Shown: positions 1 through 15,167, counted from the stretch's first letter. The stretch: DNA of 64,000 nt from Chrysomallon squamiferum (GCA_012295275.1 CM022676.1:843841-907840); one strand, 5' to 3'. Translations and numbers: made by a program. Notes: generated from the sequence alone by a model not told the origin.

Positions 1-62
1 AAATAAAGTAAAATAATCAGACTCCATTTTAACTATTTCTGAAATTTGATTGTACTCTCATC

Positions 63-63
<1 letters not shown>

Positions 64-96
<33 letters not shown>

Positions 97-97
97 G

Positions 98-190
<93 letters not shown>

Positions 191-223
191 TACACACACA
201 CACACACACGCACACGCACACTA
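64..223. repeat. (CA)n microsatellite, about 160 bp
   Basis: Almost uninterrupted CA dinucleotides with a few AG, AT and CG interruptions. Open frames across it are repeat artefacts. Confidence 0.97.
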
Positions 224-1149
224 TATTACTAGTTTAGTATATCTAGTTTGGTGTAAACTTCAGACAGTTAAATATATTTGTATATAACTATTTCTAAAAT
301 TCCATTTATTTTATATTGTAAATTTTATTTTTATTGCATTTTATGGATATGTTTTTAAATAAATTCTGTTAAAAAACAATTTTTGTTTGTTTATTTGAAA
401 GGATGATCTTAATACGAGATAATCTTAATATGAGATAAAAATAAAAAATAAAAATAGAAGAAAATAACAGTTGATCAGTAAATAGAACAGATTTAGTTAT
501 ATAGTTTGACTTGTTTTTAATTCTGAACTAACAGCAATGTCACACTTATGATTCACATTTATTTATTAGTTATTTTATTATTATCTTTTCTAATTTCTTT
601 TTCCTTAAAATGTATTCTACATTCATTTAAAAAGAATTGAATTGTAAGAACAATATCAAACATTGCAAGAGAGTACTGACTGGATTGTATTTTAAGACTG
701 TTTAGTCTCTTCTGTCACCTTCATTTCCTCCTTTTCCCTTACAGAACTCACACAATACCTAGTGTACCTTCTGCATTTTCCATTAATTAAACAATAACAA
801 CAACAACAGTAATAATAAATACATTTTTCAAGATTTGATCATATTTATTTGTTCAAATAAATATTTTGGTTGTGCAGAATTGAAATGTAAGTATTAAGTT
901 CAAAATTCAGATTTTAAACCCAAACTAGACAGATTTAAACATTTTTTATTTCGTTTTTTTATACAAAGGCAAATTTATTTTAAATATCAGAGTTGTTTAA
1001 TTTATATTTATTAAAAAAAATTGAAATATTTTAGAAATTATTAAAAAATGCAGCTTTTGTGTTGAATATAATAAAGTAAAAATGTCAAAATAATTGTTGT
1101 TATGACATTTTACAGTTGAAAGAAGAAAATAATTGTTTATTTATTACAG
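224..1149. other. AT-rich non-coding sequence, probably intron
   Basis: No coding signal on either strand. It ends in TTATTACAG, the splice acceptor of the exon at 1150, so it is probably the last intron of that plus-strand gene. Confidence 0.6.
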
Positions 1150-1299
1150 AATTTCCGAAAGAAGAAGGGTCAGGCAAACCCTGCCCTGGACGAGCCTCAC
1201 GCAGCACACAACACCTCCCACGACAGCATCCCCTACAACTACCAGAACACCGGCTATGCAGAGGACGGTGGCGCAATGCCGATGGGATCCGCAGTTTAA
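1150..1299 (+). CDS. C-terminal exon of an unrecognised gene
   Basis: An open frame of 49 codons begins right after a TTATTACAG acceptor and ends at TAA (1297-1299). It is far richer in GC than its surroundings, which supports coding. The peptide starts basic (NFRKKKGQANPALDE), is then polar with a tyrosine cluster (YNYQNTGY), and ends GSAV. It looks like the cytoplasmic tail of a membrane protein. The last residues S-A-V fit a class I PDZ ligand (S/T-x-hydrophobic). I do not recognise the family, and the rest of the gene lies left of the window. The overlapping frames at 1100-1342 are shadows. Confidence 0.7.
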   Translation, partial: NFRKKKGQANPALDEPHAAHNTSHDSIPYNYQNTGYAEDGGAMPMGSAV

Positions 1300-1378
1300 G
1301 ATGATGCTGTTGTTTTAACCAAACTTCACAAGCATCTGTCATTTTTTATATTTAAACAAAACCACTGGAAAAACATAA

Positions 1379-1384
1379 AATAAA
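1379..1384 (+). promoter_or_regulatory. Candidate poly(A) signal AATAAA
   Basis: AATAAA lies 80 nt after the stop of the exon at 1150. In such AT-rich DNA the hexamer is common by chance, so this is only a candidate. Confidence 0.35.
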
Positions 1385-4300
1385 CATAAAAATATAAAAA
1401 GATCCCTTTCTAAAAAAAATTAAAATTCACAAAACAACAAAATTGTTTTTCAAAACATTCTGTGATCTGTTTCACAGTTTGTACAAATGTTAACAAGTTT
1501 CAGAATGTGTTCAGTGCCTTTCTCTCTCACTGTCCGTCCATCAGTCCCTAGCAATGTTTAATTTCATTTTGATTCATTCCACATTTTATAAGTTTAAACT
1601 TAAGAGAAACCACAATAATAATTCACTGAAATTGTTCTGTGAGGAAACTGTGCCTGAATAGTTCATTAGCTCTGAAATCAAATTTCAATTTAATATTTTG
1701 TGGGTTTTTTTTTTTTCTCTTTAACCTTTCAAAATTATTTCTTAATATTATTTATATAATATTTAACATAATTTATAGCAAAAGTGTTCCAAATATAGTT
1801 CTGCATTTGGTATCCTACATGTTCTTGTTTGATTTTAACAGTTTTCTCTCCTACTCTACCCTCAGAAAACTCTCCATTAGCGTAGTGATTGTTTTCAGTG
1901 ATTCAAATAAGCACACTTAGTTTTTGCTTGTCAAATATTTTACCTCAGATAGTTCAAATTTGATGGCTTTTTTATTTACCTTTTGTTTTTTTGTTTCTTT
2001 GTTGTTTTTAACATTTTTCTTCCCACAGAACAGTAGAGGACAAGTGTCATTATAGCATCAAACATTTTTGTTTGTAAAAAAACCAAAAATGATGTTTTGC
2101 TGTGTTTACAAACAAATTTTATATAGTGTATGACTTTGTTTTGTGTAGTTGCTTCTTAATTTTGCAAATTTAAATGAGAAGAAATCCTTTAACCATTTGA
2201 ACTTCATAACATTTTATTTTCATGTGTTATTAGTTATAATTCATTATGCAGTCCTGGGAATAATGCAGACTAGTGTTATATTTGGAATGTAGATGTAGAG
2301 TTGTTAGTTAAACTAGATCACTTTAATTAAATTTTTAATTAATCCTCAATGTAACAAATGCAATTATGTAATTTATCAGTGTTTGTCATTAGTCTATAAA
2401 CAGAAACTGTAATTTTCTTAACTCTGAGCAAAGGTAACAAATGTTTCAGCAGCTGTAATGTTACAGTTGTTCTGTCACACAGTAGATTAATCACTCTCAC
2501 CAACTTTCCCACTAATTCATGCTTCCACTGTTTAACATACTGAAATGTTTACACCACCATTATTTCAACAAGCATTTATAAAATTCATAACATTTAAAAG
2601 TTTGTGTTAATATCTCTTGTGATATAACCTTCATTTGTAATATAACTTCATCTGTTTTTCTGTTAACTACTTTTCCAGACTTTAAGGTTTAAAATTAATG
2701 TTCATTAATCTGTTCTATTGGAATCATGTAGAACAATTGTTTTCTGAGGCTAAATTGTAAAAAGTCACACTAAGGTTAAGTAAATTAATTAGCAATCGGT
2801 GAAAAATGTTTCTTATAAACATCTGACAAAAACTGCTTATATTCACTACAAATGTCTTCTTAACAATCACATAGAAAGTATTCAAGGTTTTGCTTTATAA
2901 GTATCCATACAAAAAATAAATCATGAATGTAAATGTTTTAATATAACATTTTATTTTTATTTTATTTTATTTTAAATAAATAAAACAGTGTAGTGAATTT
3001 TTTAAAATGTAATAATAAAAGACAAATGTTAATAGTTGATTATATGAAACCAGGTTACAGAATGTGAAAAATACATTTTTAACCTGAACTGTAAATGTCC
3101 ACACTGTACACTATTAACAAACATATTTTATTAATTAAAATTTATTTAAAAGACAAATAGGACAATTAAATTATTTTTCATTATACTTAATCTGTTTACT
3201 ATCAAATTGTTTATGCAAATTACTTTTCCATCTCTTTAATTGAAAAATTTAATTAATATATTAGATTTACTACTGTTTGTGCTCAGAGTTACAAATGTAT
3301 CAATGTATGCTCAAATTTCATCACTTTGTGATTAACATGACATTGTCATTGCAGTAATTATCAGATTATTTCAGCGTTGTTGTGACAGGCTGTTTCACTG
3401 CTTGCAGCAAACACGAGTGTATCACTCACTTGTGTGTTTGATCCAGTAGGTCGTGAAAGTGCTTTAGAGTTTGGAAAGTAAAAACTGTAAGTCCCTTCAT
3501 GTCTCACATTCTGTAAGAATATGGTTTGAATCTCTTGACTAACATAATCAGACTTGTTCTACAAAAGTTCTAAAAGATTACTGAAGTTTTACAAAAACTA
3601 AAAAACACTGGATTTATTTTCATACAGAATTATCACAGTAACTGCTGAAAATATTTTCTGTTTTATCTTGATATCAAGATTAAATGATAATGCTAATTTG
3701 ATCGACACATAGTTTTGTAGTTACTAAAAAAATACACTTATCAATGTGCTGGAAATGTCAGTTAATGACAGTAATAAAAATATACAGTTACATTGTTTAT
3801 AACAACACATACTTTTACAGTTTATCTTCATTTGTAATCACTGAGAAATATTAACTCATAATTCATTCATGATAATAATGTTTGATTTCTGTTTTTGTTT
3901 GTTCATGAACAGACTTGAAAATACACATTTTGTGTTTGTGAAATCTCTCAAAACCAAACACTAGCATTTTGAAAAATTATTTTGGTTTTTGCTTAGAAAA
4001 AAGAAGTAAAATGATATATGTTTATTTATATTACTTATTTTTAATAAGAGAGATCACTTTCTGAATTTAATATTGTATTATTTAAAACATAAACATTTAA
4101 CTTAAAAACATAATGTTTGATTATACAAAACAAAGTGTGTGTTATTCAGTATTGTTCTGGACATATTTTAACAAATTGTAAATATTGTTGATTTTATAAA
4201 ATTTGGTTTATTTTTGTATAAACTTTTAATATTTGTTTCATTGTATGTGTTCGTGTATGTGGGAAATACTGATATATACATATAGCCTGACAAACTAGAT

Positions 4301-7300
4301 AAAAATATTTTGTACTGCGTCTTTTTATATTAGGTCAGTTGTGATGTTGTTTTAGAAAACTTAACATTGATAATTATTTTATGTTTAACATGATCATTAT
4401 ATTATAGATACATATGATTAAATTAAAACAGAAATTCAATTTAAAACTAAGTTTGGGTGTTTGTAAACAAATTGTTATGTACTTAAAACTCATGTCATTA
4501 TTCTTCAGACTGAAACAGCATTGTGATCTTCTCACATTAAAGTTGAAATCAGAAACAGAAACAAAATTATCACATTTTTAAATAACTCAGGCTCTTAACT
4601 AACATTAAAGTTTTTTACTTTACAAAATATATTCTGGGGCAAATTTTAAAATTACTTTTCATCCTATTTTAAAATGGCATTATATTTGAAATTGTTCTGT
4701 CTGAAACAAACATTCCATGGTGCATTGTTGTATCTTTGTTTAAAATTATATTAATCCCCATTTAATGGGACACAATTTATTATAATTATTTTCAATTCAG
4801 TATATTTTATTATGTTGTGCTGATTTTTAAATTAATGTGATAATTATTTATTAATTCACTCTAGTAATAATCAAAGTTAGCAGCAGTTATGTAAACTTAA
4901 CTACAGATTGTGATTTTACCTGTGTAAGTTTTATATTTCACATATATCATATATAATAAACATAATACAGATTCTCATGTTTGTTATTATTTTCAGCCCT
5001 GTGTTCAGTAGACTGTTACTTTGCAATACCCTGAACATTACAGAAATGACTTTTAAGTTTCTTTTTATCAAAGGCAGATTTCTGAAAAACACCGATTCCA
5101 GCTTGCAGTCTTTGTTAAAGTTAGCACATATACAAATTTTGTAAACATTAAATAATTTAAAAGTTATTAACATAAAACAGATCCTATGTGGTGAGATGAA
5201 TATAAAAACGTACGTACACATTCCAGATTTTGCTCTACTAACACGTTTTGCTGGAGCAAACGTGATCTTGTGACCCCATTAAAAAAATAATTGAAATATA
5301 AAATTTTGAATTCAAAGGAAAAAGCATGAATGAATATATGGTTTTAATAAACTATTTTTTCCCCTTCCAAGTTATATTTTTGTTTTAGAACAGATATTGT
5401 CATTAATAACAATGTATGTCAAAATAATTACAAAATATTAAAATGATGCTTATGTTAACCATTCAAACAGCTGGCTCGTTACAATGCAATTATATTTGTA
5501 TTAAGCCTGGATGATCAAAAACATTTTTAATTTTATGAGACCAAGTAGTTCTAGTTTAATCTGTGAGATGAGGAAGTTTTACAGTTTCAACCACTATGAC
5601 AGTGACATGACAGTGATATGACAGAGACCACATTTGCACATGGACGTCTCTGTAGACACTGGATGCTGGAACTGTAAATGAACAATGTTATTTTTCTCAG
5701 TTTTTAAAAACAAACACAGACGTTTAGAAAAGTAGTTTTTATTTCACGCTGCATCAACACAAAACGAGATCGCTTCTCTTTCTCAAACAACTCTTTAAAA
5801 CATGAATGTGGCTGGCAGGAACCCAACAGATAATAAAAATATTCACATTTAGGAGGTAGTCTAACTTTAGAAGGAAATTACCAGAAAAATATTGTTTAAA
5901 TTTTATAATGACTGATGGTTACAATTATTAAAAGTATTTTAAAAAGATTACATTTTATCAGCTGGAAAAAACTGATCAGAAAATATCAGTAAGTTTACAA
6001 AACTGAAATAATTTAATAACTTACAGAAAACAGAAACACTTTAATTTTTTCTCTTTGTCTCTTTTTTTTTAAATCTAATTTTACTGTGTTGGTCAGGGAT
6101 AGTGTCCTGACATCCAGATTCTACAAATAATGTCTACAATGAAATAAATAAACTGTCAGTTTAAAGAAATGTAACAGAAAAAAATATTTAAAATACAATC
6201 ATTTCTTGTTTCTAGAAATCTTATTAAAATAAAGAAAATATTTTCAGAGTACAAAATTGTCCATTATCAATATATCCTAATCAAAACCACATTCATACAA
6301 TCCATTACCATTATCCATAAACTACTATTATTTACTAAATGTACAGAATGGAATGCAACAGACAAATAAAAATTATTGTAGATTTTCTAAATGAGCAAAC
6401 AAACTCCATTAATTAGATAAATAAAGTAAATGATTTAAAGCAAAAACTATAATAAAATAAAAAATAAAAGAAATAAGTGTTTTTATGATATCAAGTGGAC
6501 AGTGAGAAATCACATCTCAACAAAATTTATTATAACAAAATCTTTATTAGTTTATCTGCATAGAATAATCTGTTACAGATTTAGACTGGGTAATTTTCAT
6601 ATTCAAACACTATTTCCAGTATAGATTTTTGGCCTCATGATTTACAGAATTTCAAGAGACATTCTTTTTAAAAGTATGTGTATTTTTTTATGTGTGTTTT
6701 TCAATGTTAGTATTTACATCTGTCAGATTTATTGTTATTGTTCCCATTTCACATACACACATACCACTATATATAAATTTACAATATATACAAATACAAC
6801 TTCTTTTTAACATCTTACTGATATGTCAAACAAATATATACAAAGTAGAAACTTAAAAGAATATTTGCATTTAATATTTAAATCAAATTCTACAACCAAA
6901 AAAAAAAAACCCACCAAAAAAAAAAAAGAAGAATTTTCTAATATGATGCAATCAACTATTTCTGAAACAAAAATAATTCATACTGTTAAAAAAAATACAT
7001 ATATATATTTATATATAGAAAAATTATGACAAAACAAACTATTACATTTTTTTAAAATATATTTATATATATTAATGCAATAAGTAAATAAAAAAGGTTT
7101 TAAATTATGTCTGGTTACATGTAGCACTGTCACAAGATGGCTCTTTCTAATATTTACAAATAAACCAGGTATCCAAACTGAGAACATTTAAAGAGAAAAC
7201 GTGTGCCAAAACAAAATTTTGTTGTTTGACAGTAGGAATGTTAATGTAAAATAAAAACAATGTTGTAAGAAACTGTGTGTAATACTAATAAAACGAATGT

Positions 7301-8770
7301 TGTTTAGTCTGGCAAACAGATCTTAGGAAAAACGTCATCCATAAAAATATATAGTGAAAGGTTTCTGAAAATAGATTTTGAAAAAAAAATCTAAAATTTA
7401 TATCAGATCTGTAGAATAAAACAAGTCTGTAAAAATGTTAAACTGAACACTTTCTCTCAAAAAGTAAAATATGTGAAAAAAGAAATCTTTCCAAAAAATG
7501 TTAGTGACAAATCTAGTAAAACCAGTTTAACCAACCTTTAAGTCTCTTGGAGGATAGAAACAAAATAAAACAAAAAACCTCCTCATTTGGGATATCAAGC
7601 ATTCTTTCTGAACAGATTCTAAATTTAGCACAGAATTTCGGTCATACCTCCTCTTTCAGAGTAAAAGGATTCTAAATATTATAATAAATAAAAATTGTTT
7701 ATATATACATTAGACCTGATATAAAAATTTATAAAGTTCAAAATATATACAAACTACACTGGGACTTAAATAAATTATTCACGATAAAACAATACCAAAA
7801 TATACAAAAAAAAAAAAAAAAAAAATAAAGAAAAAAGGACCAACAAAAAATAAATATTATAAATAAATATAATAATAATTTGCAAAATCACTAACTTGGC
7901 ATTTGAACCTCTTTGTATCCAGTATTTTCATTTTTTTCTTTTATCTCGGATATTTTTCCATGTAACATTTTTATAATTAAAATATTTATTTTGCTTGATT
8001 TCTTATTTCAATGAAGAGTGTTAGTAAGACTAGTGTGTTAGAAGACTGTGTGTTTAGTCAGTATTACACTCAAACAATCAAGTCCTGTGAACTAAATGTG
8101 TTACACAGTCAAACTGTTCCTGATCAAGTCAAGTCTAGTCAAGTGTTGACATTTTACTATTTCTGGTGACATTTATTGTGCACACCAAGATGTATAATGT
8201 GTTTTCACAGGAAAATTGATTAGTTACAACAGGAAACTGCAGGCATAAACACATGATTAAAACAATTAAAAACTTATAATAAGCACAAGTGAATAAAATT
8301 TGTACAAGTGTCATGTTTTGAAAATAATACAAGAATACACCAACATGGATGGATTTGATATAGCTGCATCTTGTTTACATTCTCAAAATGTAATTTACAT
8401 CAGTTTGTAAATATCAGAATAATTCAGTATAAAGATTATCTATTATTACACTAAATATTTAATTCTCAAGTCAAAGTCTATAAATGAAGACTATATTTTA
8501 AACAAAAAGAGAAACTGTAGAAAAATAAAGAAGAAAATAAAAGGATAAAACTGTAGAAAATTTAACATATGTGACAGATTATCAACTAGTCTGGGATAAA
8601 CTCAGACAACAAAATGCTTTTCTCAGTGAGATTCCATTATTAAACCTACAACAGGAATTTCTTTAGATCTAAAGTTAAAAATTCTTATAAAACTTATTAT
8701 TTGTAAATCAAATTAAAAAAAATTGCTACAAATATTATTAGAAAATAAAATAAAATTTGTAATCAGACTG
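1385..8770. other. Non-coding 3' flanks of two convergent genes
   Basis: AT-rich sequence without supported exons. It should hold the 3' UTR of the left plus-strand gene and, at its right side, that of the minus-strand SORL1 gene. Poly-A or poly-T tracts occur at about 1707, 6900 and 7808. Open frames here are short, of low complexity and unlike any family I know. Confidence 0.6.
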
Positions 8771-8832
8771 TTAAGCTGTGATCAGTGGTTCATCGTCAGA
8801 GAAGCCTTGAATCATTGGTGAATCTTCATCAT
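8771..8832 (-). CDS. SORL1: SORL1 exon 43: end of the cytoplasmic tail
   Basis: Residues 2149-2168 and stop TAA (8771-8773). [20 protein letters not shown] mirrors the vertebrate acidic cluster and GGA-type tail end. Confidence 0.97.
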
Positions 8833-11800
8833 CTGAAAAATAAAGTTTTAAAACTAACTCTCCATCCCTGTACTGGAAAAAGAAATATCAACAGAACATC
8901 ATAGAAAACAATGACAAACACCTCTGTATTTATTTTTATTCTCATTTTAGTTTAATTAAAATAATTTTTACAGTTAAATTAAAAAAGTGAAAATTATTTT
9001 TAAAAATTACATTGGCATTTATCAGTAAATGAAAATAGCAACATGAATGTGTTTTCTTACCCAGACCATCTCCAGACCCAAATGTAGTCATGCCAGATCT
9101 AGTGTCGTAGTGACTGTTGGCAAATGCTAAGAAACTGCGCTGAAGTCTACGATGTCGTATGACAAGGATTCCAAGGACAACAGCCAGTATGAGGACAATG
9201 ACACAGATAGGAACAATGATAGCAACAAGTTTAGTGCTGCCCAGAACATGCATACTTGGTTCTGGCCTTGGAGCCCCATAGTCTGAAAACATACTCATTA
9301 CATCAACACAGAGATAAAACTTGTATACACAATATGTGGATGTGAATTTTATTTCACAGGAAACAGATGATTTAATTCTAGTGATAAAAATTTCATTTAC
9401 ATGATTAATAAAAAATAAATTTGTAAACATCTAATCTGAAAAAAAGTCATTAATACTAGCAAAAATAATGCTAGGTCAGAAACAATTTTGTTTTCATTTA
9501 CTTACATGGTACTTTTAGAGTTGTGTTTTCTCCATAGTAACCATTAATAGAATCATAGCACACAGAGAAAGTGTAATCATGACCTTCTGTGATGTTCAGT
9601 CTGAGTTCAGGAATCGGTGTTTTCTTCACATAGCTGCCAGCATTACTCATCACATACACCAGATAGCCCTAAATATACACATTACTCATCACATACACCA
9701 GATAGCCCTAAATATACACATTACTCATCACATACACCAGATAACAATAAATATACACATTACTCATCACATACACCAGATAGCCCTAAATATACACATT
9801 ACTCATCACATAAACCAGATAACACTAAATATACACATTACTCATCACATACACCAGATAGCCCTAAATATACACACCATTACTCATCACATAAACCAGA
9901 TAGCCCTAAATATACACAACATTACCCATCACATACACCAGATAACACTAAATATACAAAACATTACTCATCACATACACCAGATAGCCCTAAATATACA
10001 CACATTACTCATCACATACACCAGATAACACTAAATATACACATTACTCATCACATACACCAGATAACACTAAATATACACAACATTACTCATCACATAC
10101 ACCAGATAACACTAAATATACACATTACTCATCACATACACCAGATAGCCCTAAATATACACATTACTCATCACATACACCAGATAGCCCTAAATATACA
10201 CATTACTCATCACATACACCAGATAGCCCTAAATATACACATTACTCATCACATACACCAGATAGCCCTAAATATACACAACATTACTCATCACATACAC
10301 TAGATAACAATAAATATACACATTACTCATCACATACACCAGATAGCCCTAAATATACACAACATTACTCATCACATACACCAGATAACACTAAATATAC
10401 ACAACATTACTCATCACATACACCAGATAGCCCTAAATATACACAACATTACTCATCACATACACTAGATAACACTAAATATACACAACATTACTCATCA
10501 CATACACTAGATAACACTAAATATACAAAACATTACTCATCACATACACCAGATAACACTAAATATACAAAACATTACTCATCACATACACTAGATAACA
10601 CTAAATATACACATTACTCATCACATACACTAGATAACACTAAATATACAAAACATTACTCATCACATACACCAGATAACACTAAATATACACAACATTA
10701 CACATCACATACACTAGATAACACTAAATATACAAAACATTACTCATCACATACACCAGATAACACTAAATATACAAAACATTACTCATCACATACACCA
10801 GATAACACTAAATATACACAACATTACTCATCACATACACCAGATAACACTAAATATACCCATTACTCATCACATACACCAGATAACACTAAATATACAC
10901 ATTACTCATCACATACACTAGATAACCCTAAATATACACAACATTACTCATCACATACACCAGATAACACTAAATATACACAACATTACTCATCACATAC
11001 ACCAGATAACACTAAATATACACAACATTACTCATCACATACACCAGATAACACTAAATATACAAAACATTACTCATCACATACACCAGATAACACTAAA
11101 TATACACATTACTCATCACATACACCAGATAGCCCTAAATATACACATTACTCATCACATACACTAGATAACACTAAATATACACATTACTCATCACATA
11201 CACCAGATAGCCCTAAATATACACATTACTCATCACATACACCAGATAACACTAAATATACACATTACTCATCACATACACCAGATAACACTAAATATAC
11301 ACATTACTCATCACATACACCAGATAACACTAAATATACACATTACTCATCACATACACCAGATAACAATAAATATACACAACATTACTCATCACATACA
11401 CCAGATAGCCCTAAATATACACATTACTCATCACATACACCAGATAGCCCTAAATATACACAACATTACTCATCACATACACCAGATAGCCCTAAATATA
11501 CACATTACTCATCACATACACCAGATAGCACTAAATATACACATTACTCATCACATACACCAGATAGCCCTAAATATACACATTACTCATCACATTAAAA
11601 CCAGATAGCCCTAAAAATATACACATTGTTTTCATCACATACACCAGATATACTAAATATGAACAAAAATATAACAACATTACTCATCACATACACTACA
11701 TAACAATAAATATACACATTACTCATCACATACACCAGATAGCCCTAAATATACACATTACTCATCACATACACCAGATAGCCCTAAATATACACAACAT

Positions 11801-14800
11801 TACTCATCACATATACCAGATAACACTAAATATACACATTACTCATCACATACACCAGATAACACTAAATATACACAACATTACTCATCACATACACCAG
11901 ATAGCCCTAAATATACACAACATTACTCATCACATACACCAGATAACACTAAATATACAAAACATTACTCATCACATACACCAGATAACACTAAATATAC
12001 ACATTACTCATCACATACACCAGATAAACCCTAAATATACACAACATTACTAGTAAATCACATACACCAGATAACACTAAATATACACAACATTACTCAT
12101 CACATACACCAGATAACACTAAATATACACATTACTCATCACATACACCAGATAACACTAAAAATATACACACATTACTCATCACATACACCAGATAGCC
12201 CTAAATATACACATTACTCATCACATACACTAGATAGCCCTAAATATACACATTACTCATCACATAAACCAGATAACACTAAATATACACATTACTCATC
12301 ACATACACCAGATAACACTAAATACACACATTACTCATCACATACACTACTGTTAACAATAAATATACACAACATTACTCATCACATACACTACACTGTT
12401 ATAGTGTAAACTGTCAATAAATATACACATTAACTCATCACATACACCAGATAGCCCTAAATATAGTGAACATTACTCATCACATACACCAGATAGCCCT
12501 AAATATACACATTAGTAATCACATACACCAGATAACACTGTAAATATACAAAACATTGTAACACTCATCACATAGTGTAACCAGATAACACTAAATATAG
12601 TGTAACAACATTAAACACATCACATACACCAGATAACACTAAATATACAAAACATTACTCATCACATACACTACATAACAATAAATATACAAAACATTTT
12701 CCGTATAACAACCTATAAATAAACACTACAAATTAATGAAGAAACAAATAATATTTTCAGAATAATTATTACTTATAAAGCTGTGCGTTTTTAAAACTTA
12801 GAATTATTTTGAATTAAAATCTACTATCATTAGCTGTTTTTGTGTAAAACATTAGAGAAAACAAACACTAAAAGTTATCTACTTTGAACAAATGTACAGG
12901 TGGTCTGTCTAAAGGGTTTTCCTGCCACTTCAACAAAAGTTCCTGTTTGTTCTCACTATCATGTTCTGTAATCAGATTGAGAGGGCCAGGGTAGCGATCT
13001 GCAAGAAAGAAAAAGTTAACTGAACACAGTGAAGTAATTTTAGGTTAAACAGCAAAACAAAATCTTTTTAAAGTCATAAGTAGAGGACATTGTTATTTAG
13101 GTTAAGATAAGAAGAAAACATTGTTATAGTGTAACGTTGTCTAGTAAACACACAGTTATAGTGTAACACTGTCTAGTGAACCCACTGTTATAGTGTAACA
13201 CTGTCTAGTAAACACAGTTATAGTGTAACACTGTCTAGTAAACACTGTTATAGTGTAACACTGTCCAGTGAACCCACTGTTATAGTGTAACACTGTCTAG
13301 TGAACCCACTGTTATAGTGTAACACTGTCTAGTAAACACACAGTTATAGTGTAACACTGTCTAGTGAACCCACTGTTATAGTGTAAAACTGTCTAGTAAA
13401 CACAGCTATAGTGTAACACTGTCTAGTAAAACACAGCTATAGTGTAACACTGTCTAGTGAACCCACTGTTATAGTGTAACACTGTCTAGTGAACCCACTG
13501 TTATAGTGTAACACTGTCTAGTAAACACACAGTTATAGTGTAACACTGTCTAGTGAACCCACTGTTATAGTGTAACACCGTCTAGTAAACACTGTTATAG
13601 TGTAACACTGTCTAGTAAACACAGCTATAGTGTAACACTGTCTAGTAAACACTGTTATAGTGTAACACTGTCTAGTGAACCCTCTGTTATGTTAAATGTT
13701 GGCTAGTGAACCCACTGTTATGTTAAATGTGACTAGTGAACACTGTTATGTTAAATGTGACTAGTGAACAGTTATGTTAAATGTGACTAGTGAACCCACT
13801 GTTATGTTAAATGTGACTAGTGAACACTTATGTTAAATGGTGACTAGTGAACGCTGTTATGTTAAATGGTGACTAGTGAACGCTGTTATGTTAAATGTGA
13901 CTAGTGAACACTGTTATGTTAAATGTGACTAGTGAACACACTGTTAAGTGGTGACTCACCTATGTGCACAGTGGAAGCTCTAGAATACAGGGCATAAGAC
14001 ACTTTGGTTTTCACAGACAGCTGGTACGTGGCTCCACGAAACAGATTTGTCAAGTTGTAGCTCTCCCTGCCACCCGCACCCTCAACCTCAAGTAACTCCA
14101 CTGACTTCGATCTCATCTCAACCTTTCTGATTACGTATTTCTAAAATATTCATTAAAATATTTATTCATTAGAAATATTAATTATGTTTTAAAGAAGACA
14201 TGTCAATGATAAATTTATTTAAATATAATTGCTAAGGGTGACATACCAATTTAATGACCTCTACATCACATGGCGGGTCCCAAGAAAGAGTCACAGTAGT
14301 TTTAGTTACTTCAGTGTAATTCAAGTGTTTGGGTGCAGCTCTGTCATCTGAAACACAAACATGGTCTCAGTACGTTACACTTTAATACACTGAGCTGTGA
14401 GATTAATGTTGTTATGTCTAATCTCTTAGTTTTGCTAGTCTCTGTATTAGCTGTTATAGCTTTAGGCAATAAATAAGTGTTTTCTTACTTTCACTAGTCT
14501 CAATGCTGGCTGTATGTGACAGAGTGCAGTATTTAGATACAGGTGCTACTCTGAAGAAATATCTCTCACAGGACAGAAGAAAATGTATTATTACAAATGT
14601 TTTGTTTGTTTTCACATATGTTGCTTCTCGGACAAAATCTTCTTCAGGCTTTTCTTCATGTTCCAAATAAAAAACAATATACTCCTGAAGAAAAAACAAA
14701 AACAATACAATATCATCTCTTAAACACAGTATAAAATATCATCTCTCTTTGTTTCTGGTGTTTATTTGTTTTTATTGTGTGTTCATGTACACACTAACAC

Positions 14801-14901
14801 TGATACATATACATCTATATGTTTTTGTGTGTGTTCTTGTGTGTGTGTGCATATACATATGGAAATATAGGTCTATCTGAGCATGTATGGATACATTTTT
14901 G

Positions 14902-14938
<37 letters not shown>

Positions 14939-15133
14939 AATTTAGAACTTTGCTACAAACAATCAGCTTCAGATTTTGTAAACATAAGAACATGTTTACT
15001 CACTGTCTGAGTTTTCACTTGTGAGATGAAGGAAACGTTGACCACGGTGTTGTCAATCTCAGTTACAGAGATGTCAGTCACAGCAGCCACTGTCTGCCCT
15101 GAAAACAACAGAGTTCTCTTGATACATGACTAA

Positions 15134-15167
<34 letters not shown>

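Noticed and set aside
33-237. Cys-Val and Thr-His repeat proteins at the left edge
   Set aside because: Translation of a CA microsatellite.
9579-10303. Long plus-strand frames reading [12 protein letters not shown] repeats
   Set aside because: Pure products of the 39-bp minisatellite, whose length is a multiple of three. They lie on the strand opposite SORL1 and show no codon structure.
9641-12695. CRISPR-like array or telomeric repeat (CCCTAAA in many units)
   Set aside because: Units are contiguous and nearly identical, with no unique spacers, and the host is an animal. CCCTAAA occurs once per unit as part of a splice acceptor, not as a telomere tract.
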